Positions 9,965 through 26,755 of a stretch of DNA of 64,000 nt are shown here, piece by piece. The position numbers and the translations under genes are program-made. The notes under the pieces were generated by a model. That model was given only the letters and a program-made list of their open reading frames with translations. It had not been told where the DNA came from and searched no databases. Numbering within the stretch: position 1 is the first letter of the stretch; each line of letters begins with the position of its first letter. The stretch lies in NCBI GenBank assembly GCA_023053545.1, contig JAKZAN010000004.1:1302001-1366000 (forward strand), in the 5' to 3' direction. Source of the DNA: Lepidurus packardi (taxonomy: Eukaryota; Arthropoda; Branchiopoda; Notostraca; Triopsidae).

Positions 9965-10339
9965 ATGTCTGGTCGCGGCAAAGGAGGCAAAGTTAAGGGC
10001 AAGTCCAAGTCTCGCTCCAACCGTGCCGGGCTTCAGTTCCCCGTCGGTCGCATCCATCGTTTGCTTCGCAAAGGCAATTATGCCGAGCGTGTCGGAGCTG
10101 GCGCACCCGTGTATTTGGCTGCTGTTATGGAGTACTTGGCTGCAGAAGTCTTGGAATTGGCTGGCAATGCTGCCCGCGACAACAAAAAGTCTCGTATTAT
10201 TCCCCGTCACTTGCAGTTGGCCATCCGCAACGACGAAGAGTTAAACAAGCTCTTGTCCGGCGTTACCATTGCCCAAGGCGGAGTGCTCCCCAACATCCAA
10301 GCGGTGCTGCTGCCTAAGAAAACTGAAAAGAAAGCTTAA
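9965..10339 (+). CDS. H2A: Histone H2A (unit 1)
   Basis: 124 residues, beginning M-S-G-R-G-K-G-G-K with the fold segments [12 protein letters not shown] and [20 protein letters not shown]. It ends [10 protein letters not shown], a canonical H2A tail without the S-Q-E/D of H2A.X. An upstream in-frame ATG (9827) would add 46 residues, but those lie over the TATA box and promoter, so the M-S-G-R-G start is chosen. The acidic-patch residues E-E-L are present. The 3' stem-loop is at 10361-10376. Confidence 0.97.
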   Translation: MSGRGKGGKVKGKSKSRSNRAGLQFPVGRIHRLLRKGNYAERVGAGAPVYLAAVMEYLAAEVLELAGNAARDNKKSRIIPRHLQLAIRNDEELNKLLSGVTIAQGGVLPNIQAVLLPKKTEKKA

Positions 10340-10360
10340 AAAGTTTCTTCTTTCCCCAAC

Positions 10361-10376
10361 GGCCCTTTTCAGGGCC
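10361..10376 (+). terminator. Histone 3' stem-loop of H2A
   Basis: GGCCCTTTTCAGGGCC, 21 nt after the H2A stop. Equivalents start at 15500, 21639, 26777, 31916 and 37055. Confidence 0.95.
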
Positions 10377-11001
10377 ACCATCTATCTTCCGAAAGTTATT
10401 GCCGGTTTGGCTCCTAAGATTCTTTGCGCTTATTATTCTAATCGAATTCGTGTTACATAAAATAAAAAAGAAGCAATTTCTCACACACCCTAAATAAGTA
10501 CGCTTGTTTGTTGCGGTAATGCCTTAGCAAGCCGCTACGAGTCCCTAAGCAGAGTGTACTGCCTTCGAGTTCCGGCCTGAACCGTCAGGTAAACGGCGCT
10601 GTATAGTTTTTCTGGTTATCAGACAAGATAAAAGAAAAAACGGAATAGCATAGAGTAGGACGGAAGCCCGGCAGTAGCATACGAGTAAAGAGAGAAGCAT
10701 ACAAGAATAGAGTAGCACACGCAGGAGTTAAATACTTTACATGAAACAATTCCTCAACTGAATTGACTTTTAAAAACGACGAACCTCACATTGTCGGTTC
10801 ACAAATACTACCAAAGAAAAAGCCCTTTTCTCCCCCTGATAAGTAATATCGCAAACGCGGAGAAAAACGAATGAAAATGTATCCAGCAGTATGACTCGTT
10901 CGCGCGTGATTGGGTGGTTTTCGATTTTGGACGCTACAGAAGCGTTTGCTTCTCCTATCAAGAAACGCTGTCGTGGTTTTTAACTTTACAAACGACGTGT
11001 T
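10377..11001. other. H2A-H3 spacer (unit 1)
   Basis: No gene. It includes another fragment of the dispersed motif (TTGCGGTAATGCCTTAGCAA, then TTCCGGCCTGAACCGTC) at about 10517-10590. The right 220 bp is the sequence found inverted in the 20066-21065 insertion. Confidence 0.5.
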
Positions 11002-11017
11002 GGCCCTGAAAAGGGCC
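11002..11017 (-). terminator. Histone 3' stem-loop of H3
   Basis: Reverse complement of GGCCCTTTTCAGGGCC, 29 nt beyond the H3 stop. Equivalents start at 16141, 22280, 27418, 32557 and 37696. Confidence 0.95.
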
Positions 11018-11046
11018 GTTGGTTTATTGGCAAAAGTGCAACTTGC

Positions 11047-12001
<955 letters not shown>

Positions 12002-13659
12002 AATTGGGTTTGTTTTTGCCGTCTGACCCACCCCAACGGCCCTTTTCAGGGCCAACAATTGCGTCCCGAAAGCTTACAACTCAAAATATATGGCTATTTA
12101 TTAGAGCATACTATTTCTGACCGTTTGGTATAAATTAGTTGAATTTATAACCGGCGACCTAACCTCGAAAGCTGGGACTCTTAGCGTTGCTGCCCTTTTG
12201 TCCGATAAGCCGTCTGTTCGGTGCAGGCTCTCCAGACAGACCGGAACAACGCTACAAGTATCGGATAATGGGAAGCACCTACCGCGGTACTGCGAGGAAT
12301 GTTCCAAAGCCAAATGAAAAATACAGCCTGAAATCCTCAGAATCTAGTAGTTTACTTGCTTTTTTTTTTATAAATGAGTGGGGACTAAAACTGATGTGAT
12401 GAGGTAATAAACTTTCTTTTAGTTAGTTTGGGGTGACTGGTTATAAAGACGAACTACTGTTGTCAACTATATTCAACAACACCCTAGGCTGTGTTTCCAC
12501 TGCCAACTCAGCACCGGGGTCGGGCTTAGTCAGCTCGCGTCCCAATTGGCATAAATACTACTCAATCGAGTTAAAGAAACATAACACAAATATTTCCGTC
12601 TGAGAAGACGAAAAGCCAACAGTAAACGTACTGGACATTTTTTAAGTTTATTCGACTGTTATTCAATCACTACTGAATGGACAATTCCTTTAAACACACA
12701 AATATTGGATACAATATGTGGCTATTTTTATTTCCTTCACATGTATCGTATCTTCGTGAACAACAACCACAACAATGACATTTTGATATACCCATGAATA
12801 ACGGGATCTATTTTTGGACAAAAAGTCCGCAAAACAAAGCAAGAAAAAGATTTTTTTAAAAAATATATTACGTCCTGTGATATCAGACACATTGACGTAT
12901 ATCAAATTGTAGTAACTTCAAACTGTGAAGCTTTGAAACACGGAAAGGAGCTCTACTTAGCCTTACATGGAACTTTTCTAAGTCTTACAGTGCAAAATCT
13001 TACATGTCGATAAACCTGGCTATTATTTTATCCCACCCTCGCAATACAAATATATCCGAGGTAGCATTAACTTATAGCACATTGTAGTTCGTTTATACGG
13101 TAGCAATTACAGCGAGTAAGGCCAACTATCATTCTTTACTAGAAACAGTAGGAAAATAAATCGATGAGAAAACGAGCAAAAGATCTCTTGCATTATCCGT
13201 AAATTATGTCTCGCCTGATTCATGGACAACAGCACGATGTTTGAAACTTGGATGGGTGACCAGTTTCCGATCTCGATGGGTGACTAGTTTCCGATCTTGA
13301 TGTACCGGGCAAGGATCCAGTGTTGGAAGGCCGTAAAATAACAGCATATGTTTTCTTTCGTAGACTGTATTTCGAGCTTGCTTTTCAGATACTTCTTTCT
13401 TTCTGCTTACTTTCCAGTGCGCATCCTATAAGTAGAACACGACCCGTGCAGTTGCACAGGCAAGACTCAGTGTATAATATATAGACTGAGTGCAAACAAT
13501 ATTGCACCAGTGTAGCAAGTGGAACGCGCTTTAACGGCTCAGAAAGAAAAGTCTACAATTTCAGTGTATAAAAGAGTACTTGGCTGCACAAGTCTTGGAA
13601 TTAGCTGGCAATGCTGCAAGCGACAAAAAAAAAATATTTCCGTCTGAGAAGACGAAAAA

Positions 13660-13777
13660 GCCAACAGCACCCGGTGTTCCCAGGCGGTCACCCATCCAAG
13701 TACTGACCGGGCCCGACGCAGCTTGACTTCCAGGAGCTGACGAGTCTGGGTACATTCTGCGTGGTATGGCCGTTGGC
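13660..13777 (-). rRNA. 5S ribosomal RNA (unit 2)
   Basis: Complete 118-nt copy with T5 terminator, by eye the same as the unit 1 gene. The H2A-derived fragment lies at 13574-13629. Confidence 0.95.
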
Positions 13778-14499
13778 ATCTAATGTAGATCATTAGCCAA
13801 CTAAGAATCTCGCTTGGTGTTGCGGTTATGCCTGAGCTGAGACGCGGTGCGTTATCTCACAAACCATATGGCATTGGAATTTTTTAAAGTTTATTCGACT
13901 GTTATTCAATTACTACTGAATTGACATATCCTTACAGCACACAAATGTTCGCTACTATATTTGGCTATTTTTATTTGCTTCATATGAATCATATCTTCGT
14001 GAACAACAATCAATACAATGACATCTTGGTACACGCATTACTAACGCGATTTATTTTGGGCAAACAGTCCCCATTAAGCCCTGACTCTTCAAGGACTGTG
14101 AGCAGTTTCAAAGATAGACGCGTTTTTCGCGTGTTCAATCTCGATTTTTCCCTTGTACATGATCGACTATCGTCTGCAACTGTTCAAAAATCTACGTCTT
14201 GAAGGAACACGATCACGAATGGATGAACAGGCCGAAGGAATGCTATGAGTCCCGGCCTGACCCGTCCACCAACAACGCTTTTCGGGTTCTCAGACATGAC
14301 GAAACTCGGGAGTAAAGTAGCGTATGGAATAGTCAAATGTGTGTGTATTCAAAATCTCTAAAAGAGTCCATATTTAAAACAGCAACCTTAAAATTATCTG
14401 TTCGGAAAGACATAAGTAAAGCAAGCAGTTTGAACTTTCATCAAGAAATTGGTTGGCCCTGAAAAGGGCCGTTTGAGTTTTTCTTCCAGGCGAAAGCTC

Positions 14500-14871
14500 T
14501 TACTTGGAGCTAGTGTACTTGGTGACGGCTTTAGTGCCTTCACTGACGGCATGCTTAGCCAACTCACCGGGCAGGAGCAGACGAACGGCCGTCTGGATTT
14601 CCCGACTGGTTATGGTCGAGCGTTTGTTGTAGTGAGCCAAACGGGAAGCTTCGGCCGCAATGCGCTCAAAAATGTCATTGACAAAGCTGTTCATGATACT
14701 CATGGCTTTGCTGGAAACGCCGGTGTCGGGGTGAACTTGTTTGAGCACTTTGTAAATGTAGATAGCATAGCTCTCCTTCCTGCGGCGCTTCTTCTTCTTG
14801 TCGGTCTTGGAAATGTTCTTCTGGGCCTTGCCCGCCTTCTTGGCTGCTTTACCGCTTGTCTTGGGAGGCAT
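14500..14871 (-). CDS. H2B: Histone H2B (unit 2)
   Basis: Same 123-residue protein as unit 1, with intact divergent promoter 14872-15103 and stem-loop 14455-14470. Confidence 0.97.
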   Translation of the reverse strand: MPPKTSGKAAKKAGKAQKNISKTDKKKKRRRKESYAIYIYKVLKQVHPDTGVSSKAMSIMNSFVNDIFERIAAEASRLAHYNKRSTITSREIQTAVRLLLPGELAKHAVSEGTKAVTKYTSSK

Positions 14872-15103
14872 TGTGCACCACTGTTCGAGTCACAATTCAC
14901 CGACCCAAATATATACTTCCCAGCGGCTCAGCCTGGAACACGGCAAGGAACTGCGCAACCGCTGATTGGGTGGAAGGGGGCCCACCCGAGCCCTGCCGGA
15001 GACCGGTGAGTCGCCTATAAGTCGAGGGTACTATGGAAAACATGACACTAGAAGACTTGGGCGAGCGAAACCCGTTCCCCCGTTCTATTTCAATTTTTCA
15101 ACC

Positions 15104-15478
15104 ATGTCTGGTCGCGGCAAAGGAGGCAAAGTTAAGGGCAAGTCCAAGTCTCGCTCCAACCGTGCCGGGCTTCAGTTCCCCGTCGGTCGCATCCATCGTT
15201 TGCTTCGCAAAGGCAATTATGCCGAGCGTGTCGGAGCTGGCGCACCCGTGTATTTGGCTGCTGTTATGGAGTACTTGGCTGCAGAAGTCTTGGAATTGGC
15301 TGGCAATGCTGCCCGCGACAACAAAAAGTCTCGTATTATTCCCCGTCACTTGCAGTTGGCCATCCGCAACGACGAAGAGTTAAACAAGCTCTTGTCCGGC
15401 GTTACCATTGCCCAAGGCGGAGTGCTCCCCAACATCCAAGCGGTGCTGCTGCCTAAGAAAACTGAAAAGAAAGCTTAA
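15104..15478 (+). CDS. H2A: Histone H2A (unit 2)
   Basis: Same 124-residue protein as unit 1, with stem-loop 15500-15515. Confidence 0.97.
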   Translation: MSGRGKGGKVKGKSKSRSNRAGLQFPVGRIHRLLRKGNYAERVGAGAPVYLAAVMEYLAAEVLELAGNAARDNKKSRIIPRHLQLAIRNDEELNKLLSGVTIAQGGVLPNIQAVLLPKKTEKKA

Positions 15479-16185
15479 AAAGTTTCTTCTTTCCCCAACG
15501 GCCCTTTTCAGGGCCACCATCTATCTTCCGAAAGTTATTGCCGGTTTGGCTCCTAAGATTCTTTGCGCTTATTATTCTAATCGAATTCGTGTTACATAAA
15601 ATAAAAAAGAAGCAATTTCTCACACACCCTAAATAAGTACGCTTGTTTGTTGCGGTAATGCCTTAGCAAGCCGCTACGAGTCCCTAAGCAGAGTGTACTG
15701 CCTTCGAGTTCCGGCCTGAACCGTCAGGTAAACGGCGCTGTATAGTTTTTCTGGTTATCAGACAAGATAAAAGAAAAAACGGAATAGCATAGAGTAGGAC
15801 GGAAGCCCGGCAGTAGCATACGAGTAAAGAGAGAAGCATACAAGAATAGAGTAGCACACGCAGGAGTTAAATACTTTACATGAAACAATTCCTCAACTGA
15901 ATTGACTTTTAAAAACGACGAACCTCACATTGTCGGTTCACAAATACTACCAAAGAAAAAGCCCTTTTCTCCCCCTGATAAGTAATATCGCAAACGCGGA
16001 GAAAAACGAATGAAAATGTATCCAGCAGTATGACTCGTTCGCGCGTGATTGGGTGGTTTTCGATTTTGGACGCTACAGAAGCGTTTGCTTCTCCTATCAA
16101 GAAACGCTGTCGTGGTTTTTAACTTTACAAACGACGTGTTGGCCCTGAAAAGGGCCGTTGGTTTATTGGCAAAAGTGCAACTTGC

Positions 16186-16722
<537 letters not shown>

Positions 16723-16813
16723 CTAGCCTTCAGCCTTGCCGTCCGTCGGGCTAGATCAAATAGGAGTAGGGCTTTACAGAGTAAGCACACACCGGCTTTT
16801 GTTCCGTTCTTAA

Positions 16814-17140
<327 letters not shown>

Positions 17141-18798
17141 AATTGGGTTTGTTTTTGCCGTCTGACCCACCCCAACGGCCCTTTTCAGGGCCAACAATTG
17201 CGTCCCGAAAGCTTACAACTCAAAATATATGGCTATTTATTAGAGCATACTATTTCTGACCGTTTGGTATAAATTAGTTGAATTTATAACCGGCGACCTA
17301 ACCTCGAAAGCTGGGACTCTTAGCGTTGCTGCCCTTTTGTCCGATAAGCCGTCTGTTCGGTGCAGGCTCTCCAGACAGACCGGAACAACGCTACAAGTAT
17401 CGGATAATGGGAAGCACCTACCGCGGTACTGCGAGGAATGTTCCAAAGCCAAATGAAAAATACAGCCTGAAATCCTCAGAATCTAGTAGTTTACTTGCTT
17501 TTTTTTTTATAAATGAGTGGGGACTAAAACTGATGTGATGAGGTAATAAACTTTCTTTTAGTTAGTTTGGGGTGACTGGTTATAAAGACGAACTACTGTT
17601 GTCAACTATATTCAACAACACCCTAGGCTGTGTTTCCACTGCCAACTCAGCACCGGGGTCGGGCTTAGTCAGCTCGCGTCCCAATTGGCATAAATACTAC
17701 TCAATCGAGTTAAAGAAACATAACACAAATATTTCCGTCTGAGAAGACGAAAAGCCAACAGTAAACGTACTGGACATTTTTTAAGTTTATTCGACTGTTA
17801 TTCAATCACTACTGAATGGACAATTCCTTTAAACACACAAATATTGGATACAATATGTGGCTATTTTTATTTCCTTCACATGTATCGTATCTTCGTGAAC
17901 AACAACCACAACAATGACATTTTGATATACCCATGAATAACGGGATCTATTTTTGGACAAAAAGTCCGCAAAACAAAGCAAGAAAAAGATTTTTTTTAAA
18001 AATATATTACGTCCTGTGATATCAGACACATTGACGTATATCAAATTGTAGTAACTTCAAACTGTGAAGCTTTGAAACACGGAAAGGAGCTCTACTTAGC
18101 CTTACATGGAACTTTTCTAAGTCTTACAGTGCAAAATCTTACATGTCGATAAACCTGGCTATTATTTTATCCCACCCTCGCAATACAAATATATCCGAGG
18201 TAGCATTAACTTATAGCACATTGTAGTTCGTTTATACGGTAGCAATTACAGCGAGTAAGGCCAACTATCATTCTTTACTAGAAACAGTAGGAAAATAAAT
18301 CGATGAGAAAACGAGCAAAAGATCTCTTGCATTATCCGTAAATTATGTCTCGCCTGATTCATGGACAACAGCACGATGTTTGAAACTTGGATGGGTGACC
18401 AGTTTCCGATCTCGATGGGTGACTAGTTTCCGATCTTGATGTACCGGGCAAGGATCCAGTGTTGGAAGGCCGTAAAATAACAGCATATGTTTTCTTTCGT
18501 AGACTGTATTTCGAGCTTGCTTTTCAGATACTTCTTTCTTTCTGCTTACTTTCCAGTGCGCATCCTATAAGTAGAACACGACCCGTGCAGTTGCACAGGC
18601 AAGACTCAGTGTATAATATATAGACTGAGTGCAAACAATATTGCACCAGTGTAGCAAGTGGAACGCGCTTTAACGGCTCAGAAAGAAAAGTCTACAATTT
18701 CAGTGTATAAAAGAGTACTTGGCTGCACAAGTCTTGGAATTAGCTGGCAATGCTGCAAGCGACAAAAAAAAAATATTTCCGTCTGAGAAGACGAAAAA

Positions 18799-18916
18799 GC
18801 CAACAGCACCCGGTGTTCCCAGGCGGTCACCCATCCAAGTACTGACCGGGCCCGACGCAGCTTGACTTCCAGGAGCTGACGAGTCTGGGTACATTCTGCG
18901 TGGTATGGCCGTTGGC
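18799..18916 (-). rRNA. 5S ribosomal RNA (unit 3)
   Basis: Complete 118-nt copy with T5 terminator. It belongs to the unit that carries the rearranged H2B/H2A promoter, but is itself normal. Confidence 0.95.
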
Positions 18917-19638
18917 ATCTAATGTAGATCATTAGCCAACTAAGAATCTCGCTTGGTGTTGCGGTTATGCCTGAGCTGAGACGCGGTGCGTTATCTCACA
19001 AACCATATGGCATTGGAATTTTTTAAAGTTTATTCGACTGTTATTCAATTACTACTGAATTGACATATCCTTACAGCACACAAATGTTCGCTACTATATT
19101 TGGCTATTTTTATTTGCTTCATATGAATCATATCTTCGTGAACAACAATCAATACAATGACATCTTGGTACACGCATTACTAACGCGATTTATTTTGGGC
19201 AAACAGTCCCCATTAAGCCCTGACTCTTCAAGGACTGTGAGCAGTTTCAAAGATAGACGCGTTTTTCGCGTGTTCAATCTCGATTTTTCCCTTGTACATG
19301 ATCGACTATCGTCTGCAACTGTTCAAAAATCTACGTCTTGAAGGAACACGATCACGAATGGATGAACAGGCCGAAGGAATGCTATGAGTCCCGGCCTGAC
19401 CCGTCCACCAACAACGCTTTTCGGGTTCTCAGACATGACGAAACTCGGGAGTAAAGTAGCGTATGGAATAGTCAAATGTGTGTGTATTCAAAATCTCTAA
19501 AAGAGTCCATATTTAAAACAGCAACCTTAAAATTATCTGTTCGGAAAGACATAAGTAAAGCAAGCAGTTTGAACTTTCATCAAGAAATTGGTTGGCCCTG
19601 AAAAGGGCCGTTTGAGTTTTTCTTCCAGGCGAAAGCTC

Positions 19639-20414
<776 letters not shown>

Positions 20415-20443
20415 GCAAGTTGCACTTTTGCCAATAAACCAAC

Positions 20444-20459
20444 GGCCCTTTTCAGGGCC
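20444..20459 (+). terminator. Histone 3' stem-loop of the truncated H3
   Basis: Intact GGCCCTTTTCAGGGCC, retained with the inverted H3 fragment. Confidence 0.93.
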
Positions 20460-21242
20460 AACACGTCTTTTGTAAAGTTAAAAACCACGACAGCGTTTCT
20501 TGATAGGAGAAGCAAACGCTTCTGTAGCGTCCAAAATCGAAAACCACCCAATCACGCGCGAACGAGTCATACTGCTGGATACATTTTCATTCGTTTTTCT
20601 CCGCGTTTGCGATATTACTTATCAGGGGGAGAAAAGGGCTTTTTCTTTGGTAGTATTTGTGAACCGACAATGTGAGGTTGAGACAATGTGCAGACAATGG
20701 TGTGAGACAATGACTCTCTGCCAAGTACTCTTTTTATGCCTGAGCTGAGACGCGGTGCGTTATCTCACAAACCATATGGCATTGGAATTTTTTAAAGTTT
20801 ATTCGACTGTTATTCAATTACTACTGAATTGACATATCCTTACAGCACACAAATGTTCGCTACTATATTTGGCTATTTTTATCTAATGTAGATCTAATGT
20901 AGTCTTCTCAGACGGAAATATTTTTTTTTGTCGCTTGCAGCATTGCCAGCTAATTCCAAGACTTGTGCAGCCAAGTACTCTTTTATACACTGCAATTGTA
21001 GACTTTTCTTTCTGAGCCGTTAAAGCGCGTTCCACTTGCTACACTGGTGCACGCTTGGCGCTTGTCTCAGCCTGGAACACGGCAAGGAACTGCGCAACCG
21101 CTGATTGGGTGGAAGGGGGCCCACCCGAGCCCTGCCGGAGACCGGTGAGTCGCCTATAAGTCGAGGGTACTATGGAAAACATGACACTAGAAGACTTGGG
21201 CGAGCGAAACCCGTTCCCCCGTTCTATTTCAATTTTTCAACC

Positions 21243-21617
21243 ATGTCTGGTCGCGGCAAAGGAGGCAAAGTTAAGGGCAAGTCCAAGTCTCGCTCCAACC
21301 GTGCCGGGCTTCAGTTCCCCGTCGGTCGCATCCATCGTTTGCTTCGCAAAGGCAATTATGCCGAGCGTGTCGGAGCTGGCGCACCCGTGTATTTGGCTGC
21401 TGTTATGGAGTACTTGGCTGCAGAAGTCTTGGAATTGGCTGGCAATGCTGCCCGCGACAACAAAAAGTCTCGTATTATTCCCCGTCACTTGCAGTTGGCC
21501 ATCCGCAACGACGAAGAGTTAAACAAGCTCTTGTCCGGCGTTACCATTGCCCAAGGCGGAGTGCTCCCCAACATCCAAGCGGTGCTGCTGCCTAAGAAAA
21601 CTGAAAAGAAAGCTTAA
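21243..21617 (+). CDS. H2A: Histone H2A (unit 3, separated from H2B)
   Basis: The 124-residue protein is normal, with stem-loop 21639-21654. It keeps the proximal 177 bp of promoter from CTCAG at 21066, including the reverse CCAAT and TATAAG, but its divergent H2B partner is now 1233 bp away instead of 233. Confidence 0.96.
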   Translation: MSGRGKGGKVKGKSKSRSNRAGLQFPVGRIHRLLRKGNYAERVGAGAPVYLAAVMEYLAAEVLELAGNAARDNKKSRIIPRHLQLAIRNDEELNKLLSGVTIAQGGVLPNIQAVLLPKKTEKKA

Positions 21618-22324
21618 AAAGTTTCTTCTTTCCCCAACGGCCCTTTTCAGGGCCACCATCTATCTTCCGAAAGTTATTGCCGGTTTGGCTCCTAAGATTC
21701 TTTGCGCTTATTATTCTAATCGAATTCGTGTTACATAAAATAAAAAAGAAGCAATTTCTCACACACCCTAAATAAGTACGCTTGTTTGTTGCGGTAATGC
21801 CTTAGCAAGCCGCTACGAGTCCCTAAGCAGAGTGTACTGCCTTCGAGTTCCGGCCTGAACCGTCAGGTAAACGGCGCTGTATAGTTTTTCTGGTTATCAG
21901 ACAAGATAAAAGAAAAAACGGAATAGCATAGAGTAGGACGGAAGCCCGGCAGTAGCATACGAGTAAAGAGAGAAGCATACAAGAATAGAGTAGCACACGC
22001 AGGAGTTAAATACTTTACATGAAACAATTCCTCAACTGAATTGACTTTTAAAAACGACGAACCTCACATTGTCGGTTCACAAATACTACCAAAGAAAAAG
22101 CCCTTTTCTCCCCCTGATAAGTAATATCGCAAACGCGGAGAAAAACGAATGAAAATGTATCCAGCAGTATGACTCGTTCGCGCGTGATTGGGTGGTTTTC
22201 GATTTTGGACGCTACAGAAGCGTTTGCTTCTCCTATCAAGAAACGCTGTCGTGGTTTTTAACTTTACAAACGACGTGTTGGCCCTGAAAAGGGCCGTTGG
22301 TTTATTGGCAAAAGTGCAACTTGC

Positions 22325-22861
<537 letters not shown>

Positions 22862-22952
22862 CTAGCCTTCAGCCTTGCCGTCCGTCGGGCTAGATCAAAT
22901 AGGAGTAGGGCTTTACAGAGTAAGCACACACCGGCTTTTGTTCCGTTCTTAA

Positions 22953-23279
<327 letters not shown>

Positions 23280-24936
23280 AATTGGGTTTGTTTTTGCCGT
23301 CTGACCCACCCCAACGGCCCTTTTCAGGGCCAACAATTGCGTCCCGAAAGCTTACAACTCAAAATATATGGCTATTTATTAGAGCATACTATTTCTGACC
23401 GTTTGGTATAAATTAGTTGAATTTATAACCGGCGACCTAACCTCGAAAGCTGGGACTCTTAGCGTTGCTGCCCTTTTGTCCGATAAGCCGTCTGTTCGGT
23501 GCAGGCTCTCCAGACAGACCGGAACAACGCTACAAGTATCGGATAATGGGAAGCACCTACCGCGGTACTGCGAGGAATGTTCCAAAGCCAAATGAAAAAT
23601 ACAGCCTGAAATCCTCAGAATCTAGTAGTTTACTTGCTTTTTTTTTTATAAATGAGTGGGGACTAAAACTGATGTGATGAGGTAATAAACTTTCTTTTAG
23701 TTAGTTTGGGGTGACTGGTTATAAAGACGAACTACTGTTGTCAACTATATTCAACAACACCCTAGGCTGTGTTTCCACTGCCAACTCAGCACCGGGGTCG
23801 GGCTTAGTCAGCTCGCGTCCCAATTGGCATAAATACTACTCAATCGAGTTAAAGAAACATAACACAAATATTTCCGTCTGAGAAGACGAAAAGCCAACAG
23901 TAAACGTACTGGACATTTTTTAAGTTTATTCGACTGTTATTCAATCACTACTGAATGGACAATTCCTTTAAACACACAAATATTGGATACAATATGTGGC
24001 TATTTTTATTTCCTTCACATGTATCGTATCTTCGTGAACAACAACCACAACAATGACATTTTGATATACCCATGAATAACGGGATCTATTTTTGGACAAA
24101 AAGTCCGCAAAACAAAGCAAGAAAAAGATTTTTTTAAAAATATATTACGTCCTGTGATATCAGACACATTGACGTATATCAAATTGTAGTAACTTCAAAC
24201 TGTGAAGCTTTGAAACACGGAAAGGAGCTCTACTTAGCCTTACATGGAACTTTTCTAAGTCTTACAGTGCAAAATCTTACATGTCGATAAACCTGGCTAT
24301 TATTTTATCCCACCCTCGCAATACAAATATATCCGAGGTAGCATTAACTTATAGCACATTGTAGTTCGTTTATACGGTAGCAATTACAGCGAGTAAGGCC
24401 AACTATCATTCTTTACTAGAAACAGTAGGAAAATAAATCGATGAGAAAACGAGCAAAAGATCTCTTGCATTATCCGTAAATTATGTCTCGCCTGATTCAT
24501 GGACAACAGCACGATGTTTGAAACTTGGATGGGTGACCAGTTTCCGATCTCGATGGGTGACTAGTTTCCGATCTTGATGTACCGGGCAAGGATCCAGTGT
24601 TGGAAGGCCGTAAAATAACAGCATATGTTTTCTTTCGTAGACTGTATTTCGAGCTTGCTTTTCAGATACTTCTTTCTTTCTGCTTACTTTCCAGTGCGCA
24701 TCCTATAAGTAGAACACGACCCGTGCAGTTGCACAGGCAAGACTCAGTGTATAATATATAGACTGAGTGCAAACAATATTGCACCAGTGTAGCAAGTGGA
24801 ACGCGCTTTAACGGCTCAGAAAGAAAAGTCTACAATTTCAGTGTATAAAAGAGTACTTGGCTGCACAAGTCTTGGAATTAGCTGGCAATGCTGCAAGCGA
24901 CAAAAAAAAAATATTTCCGTCTGAGAAGACGAAAAA

Positions 24937-25054
24937 GCCAACAGCACCCGGTGTTCCCAGGCGGTCACCCATCCAAGTACTGACCGGGCCCGACGCAGCT
25001 TGACTTCCAGGAGCTGACGAGTCTGGGTACATTCTGCGTGGTATGGCCGTTGGC
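24937..25054 (-). rRNA. 5S ribosomal RNA (unit 4)
   Basis: Complete 118-nt copy with T5 terminator; neighbouring H2A-derived fragment at 24851-24906. Confidence 0.95.
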
Positions 25055-25776
25055 ATCTAATGTAGATCATTAGCCAACTAAGAATCTCGCTTGGTGTTGC
25101 GGTTATGCCTGAGCTGAGACGCGGTGCGTTATCTCACAAACCATATGGCATTGGAATTTTTTAAAGTTTATTCGACTGTTATTCAATTACTACTGAATTG
25201 ACATATCCTTACAGCACACAAATGTTCGCTACTATATTTGGCTATTTTTATTTGCTTCATATGAATCATATCTTCGTGAACAACAATCAATACAATGACA
25301 TCTTGGTACACGCATTACTAACGCGATTTATTTTGGGCAAACAGTCCCCATTAAGCCCTGACTCTTCAAGGACTGTGAGCAGTTTCAAAGATAGACGCGT
25401 TTTTCGCGTGTTCAATCTCGATTTTTCCCTTGTACATGATCGACTATCGTCTGCAACTGTTCAAAAATCTACGTCTTGAAGGAACACGATCACGAATGGA
25501 TGAACAGGCCGAAGGAATGCTATGAGTCCCGGCCTGACCCGTCCACCAACAACGCTTTTCGGGTTCTCAGACATGACGAAACTCGGGAGTAAAGTAGCGT
25601 ATGGAATAGTCAAATGTGTGTGTATTCAAAATCTCTAAAAGAGTCCATATTTAAAACAGCAACCTTAAAATTATCTGTTCGGAAAGACATAAGTAAAGCA
25701 AGCAGTTTGAACTTTCATCAAGAAATTGGTTGGCCCTGAAAAGGGCCGTTTGAGTTTTTCTTCCAGGCGAAAGCTC

Positions 25777-26148
25777 TTACTTGGAGCTAGTGTACTTGGT
25801 GACGGCTTTAGTGCCTTCACTGACGGCATGCTTAGCCAACTCACCGGGCAGGAGCAGACGAACGGCCGTCTGGATTTCCCGACTGGTTATGGTCGAGCGT
25901 TTGTTGTAGTGAGCCAAACGGGAAGCTTCGGCCGCAATGCGCTCAAAAATGTCATTGACAAAGCTGTTCATGATACTCATGGCTTTGCTGGAAACGCCGG
26001 TGTCGGGGTGAACTTGTTTGAGCACTTTGTAAATGTAGATAGCATAGCTCTCCTTCCTGCGGCGCTTCTTCTTCTTGTCGGTCTTGGAAATGTTCTTCTG
26101 GGCCTTGCCCGCCTTCTTGGCTGCTTTACCGCTTGTCTTGGGAGGCAT
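25777..26148 (-). CDS. H2B: Histone H2B (unit 4)
   Basis: Same 123-residue protein, with intact promoter 26149-26380 and stem-loop 25732-25747. Confidence 0.97.
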   Translation of the reverse strand: MPPKTSGKAAKKAGKAQKNISKTDKKKKRRRKESYAIYIYKVLKQVHPDTGVSSKAMSIMNSFVNDIFERIAAEASRLAHYNKRSTITSREIQTAVRLLLPGELAKHAVSEGTKAVTKYTSSK

Positions 26149-26380
26149 TGTGCACCACTGTTCGAGTCACAATTCACCGACCCAAATATATACTTCCCAG
26201 CGGCTCAGCCTGGAACACGGCAAGGAACTGCGCAACCGCTGATTGGGTGGAAGGGGGCCCACCCGAGCCCTGCCGGAGACCGGTGAGTCGCCTATAAGTC
26301 GAGGGTACTATGGAAAACATGACACTAGAAGACTTGGGCGAGCGAAACCCGTTCCCCCGTTCTATTTCAATTTTTCAACC

Positions 26381-26755
26381 ATGTCTGGTCGCGGCAAAGG
26401 AGGCAAAGTTAAGGGCAAGTCCAAGTCTCGCTCCAACCGTGCCGGGCTTCAGTTCCCCGTCGGTCGCATCCATCGTTTGCTTCGCAAAGGCAATTATGCC
26501 GAGCGTGTCGGAGCTGGCGCACCCGTGTATTTGGCTGCTGTTATGGAGTACTTGGCTGCAGAAGTCTTGGAATTGGCTGGCAATGCTGCCCGCGACAACA
26601 AAAAGTCTCGTATTATTCCCCGTCACTTGCAGTTGGCCATCCGCAACGACGAAGAGTTAAACAAGCTCTTGTCCGGCGTTACCATTGCCCAAGGCGGAGT
26701 GCTCCCCAACATCCAAGCGGTGCTGCTGCCTAAGAAAACTGAAAAGAAAGCTTAA
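26381..26755 (+). CDS. H2A: Histone H2A (unit 4)
   Basis: Same 124-residue protein, with stem-loop 26777-26792. Confidence 0.97.
   Translation: MSGRGKGGKVKGKSKSRSNRAGLQFPVGRIHRLLRKGNYAERVGAGAPVYLAAVMEYLAAEVLELAGNAARDNKKSRIIPRHLQLAIRNDEELNKLLSGVTIAQGGVLPNIQAVLLPKKTEKKA

Noticed and set aside
6914-11046. Search for an H1 gene, U1/U2 snRNA, spliced-leader RNA or tRNA in the repeat unit
   Set aside because: No lysine/alanine-rich H1 frame and none of the conserved snRNA starts or tRNA boxes were seen in the spacers.
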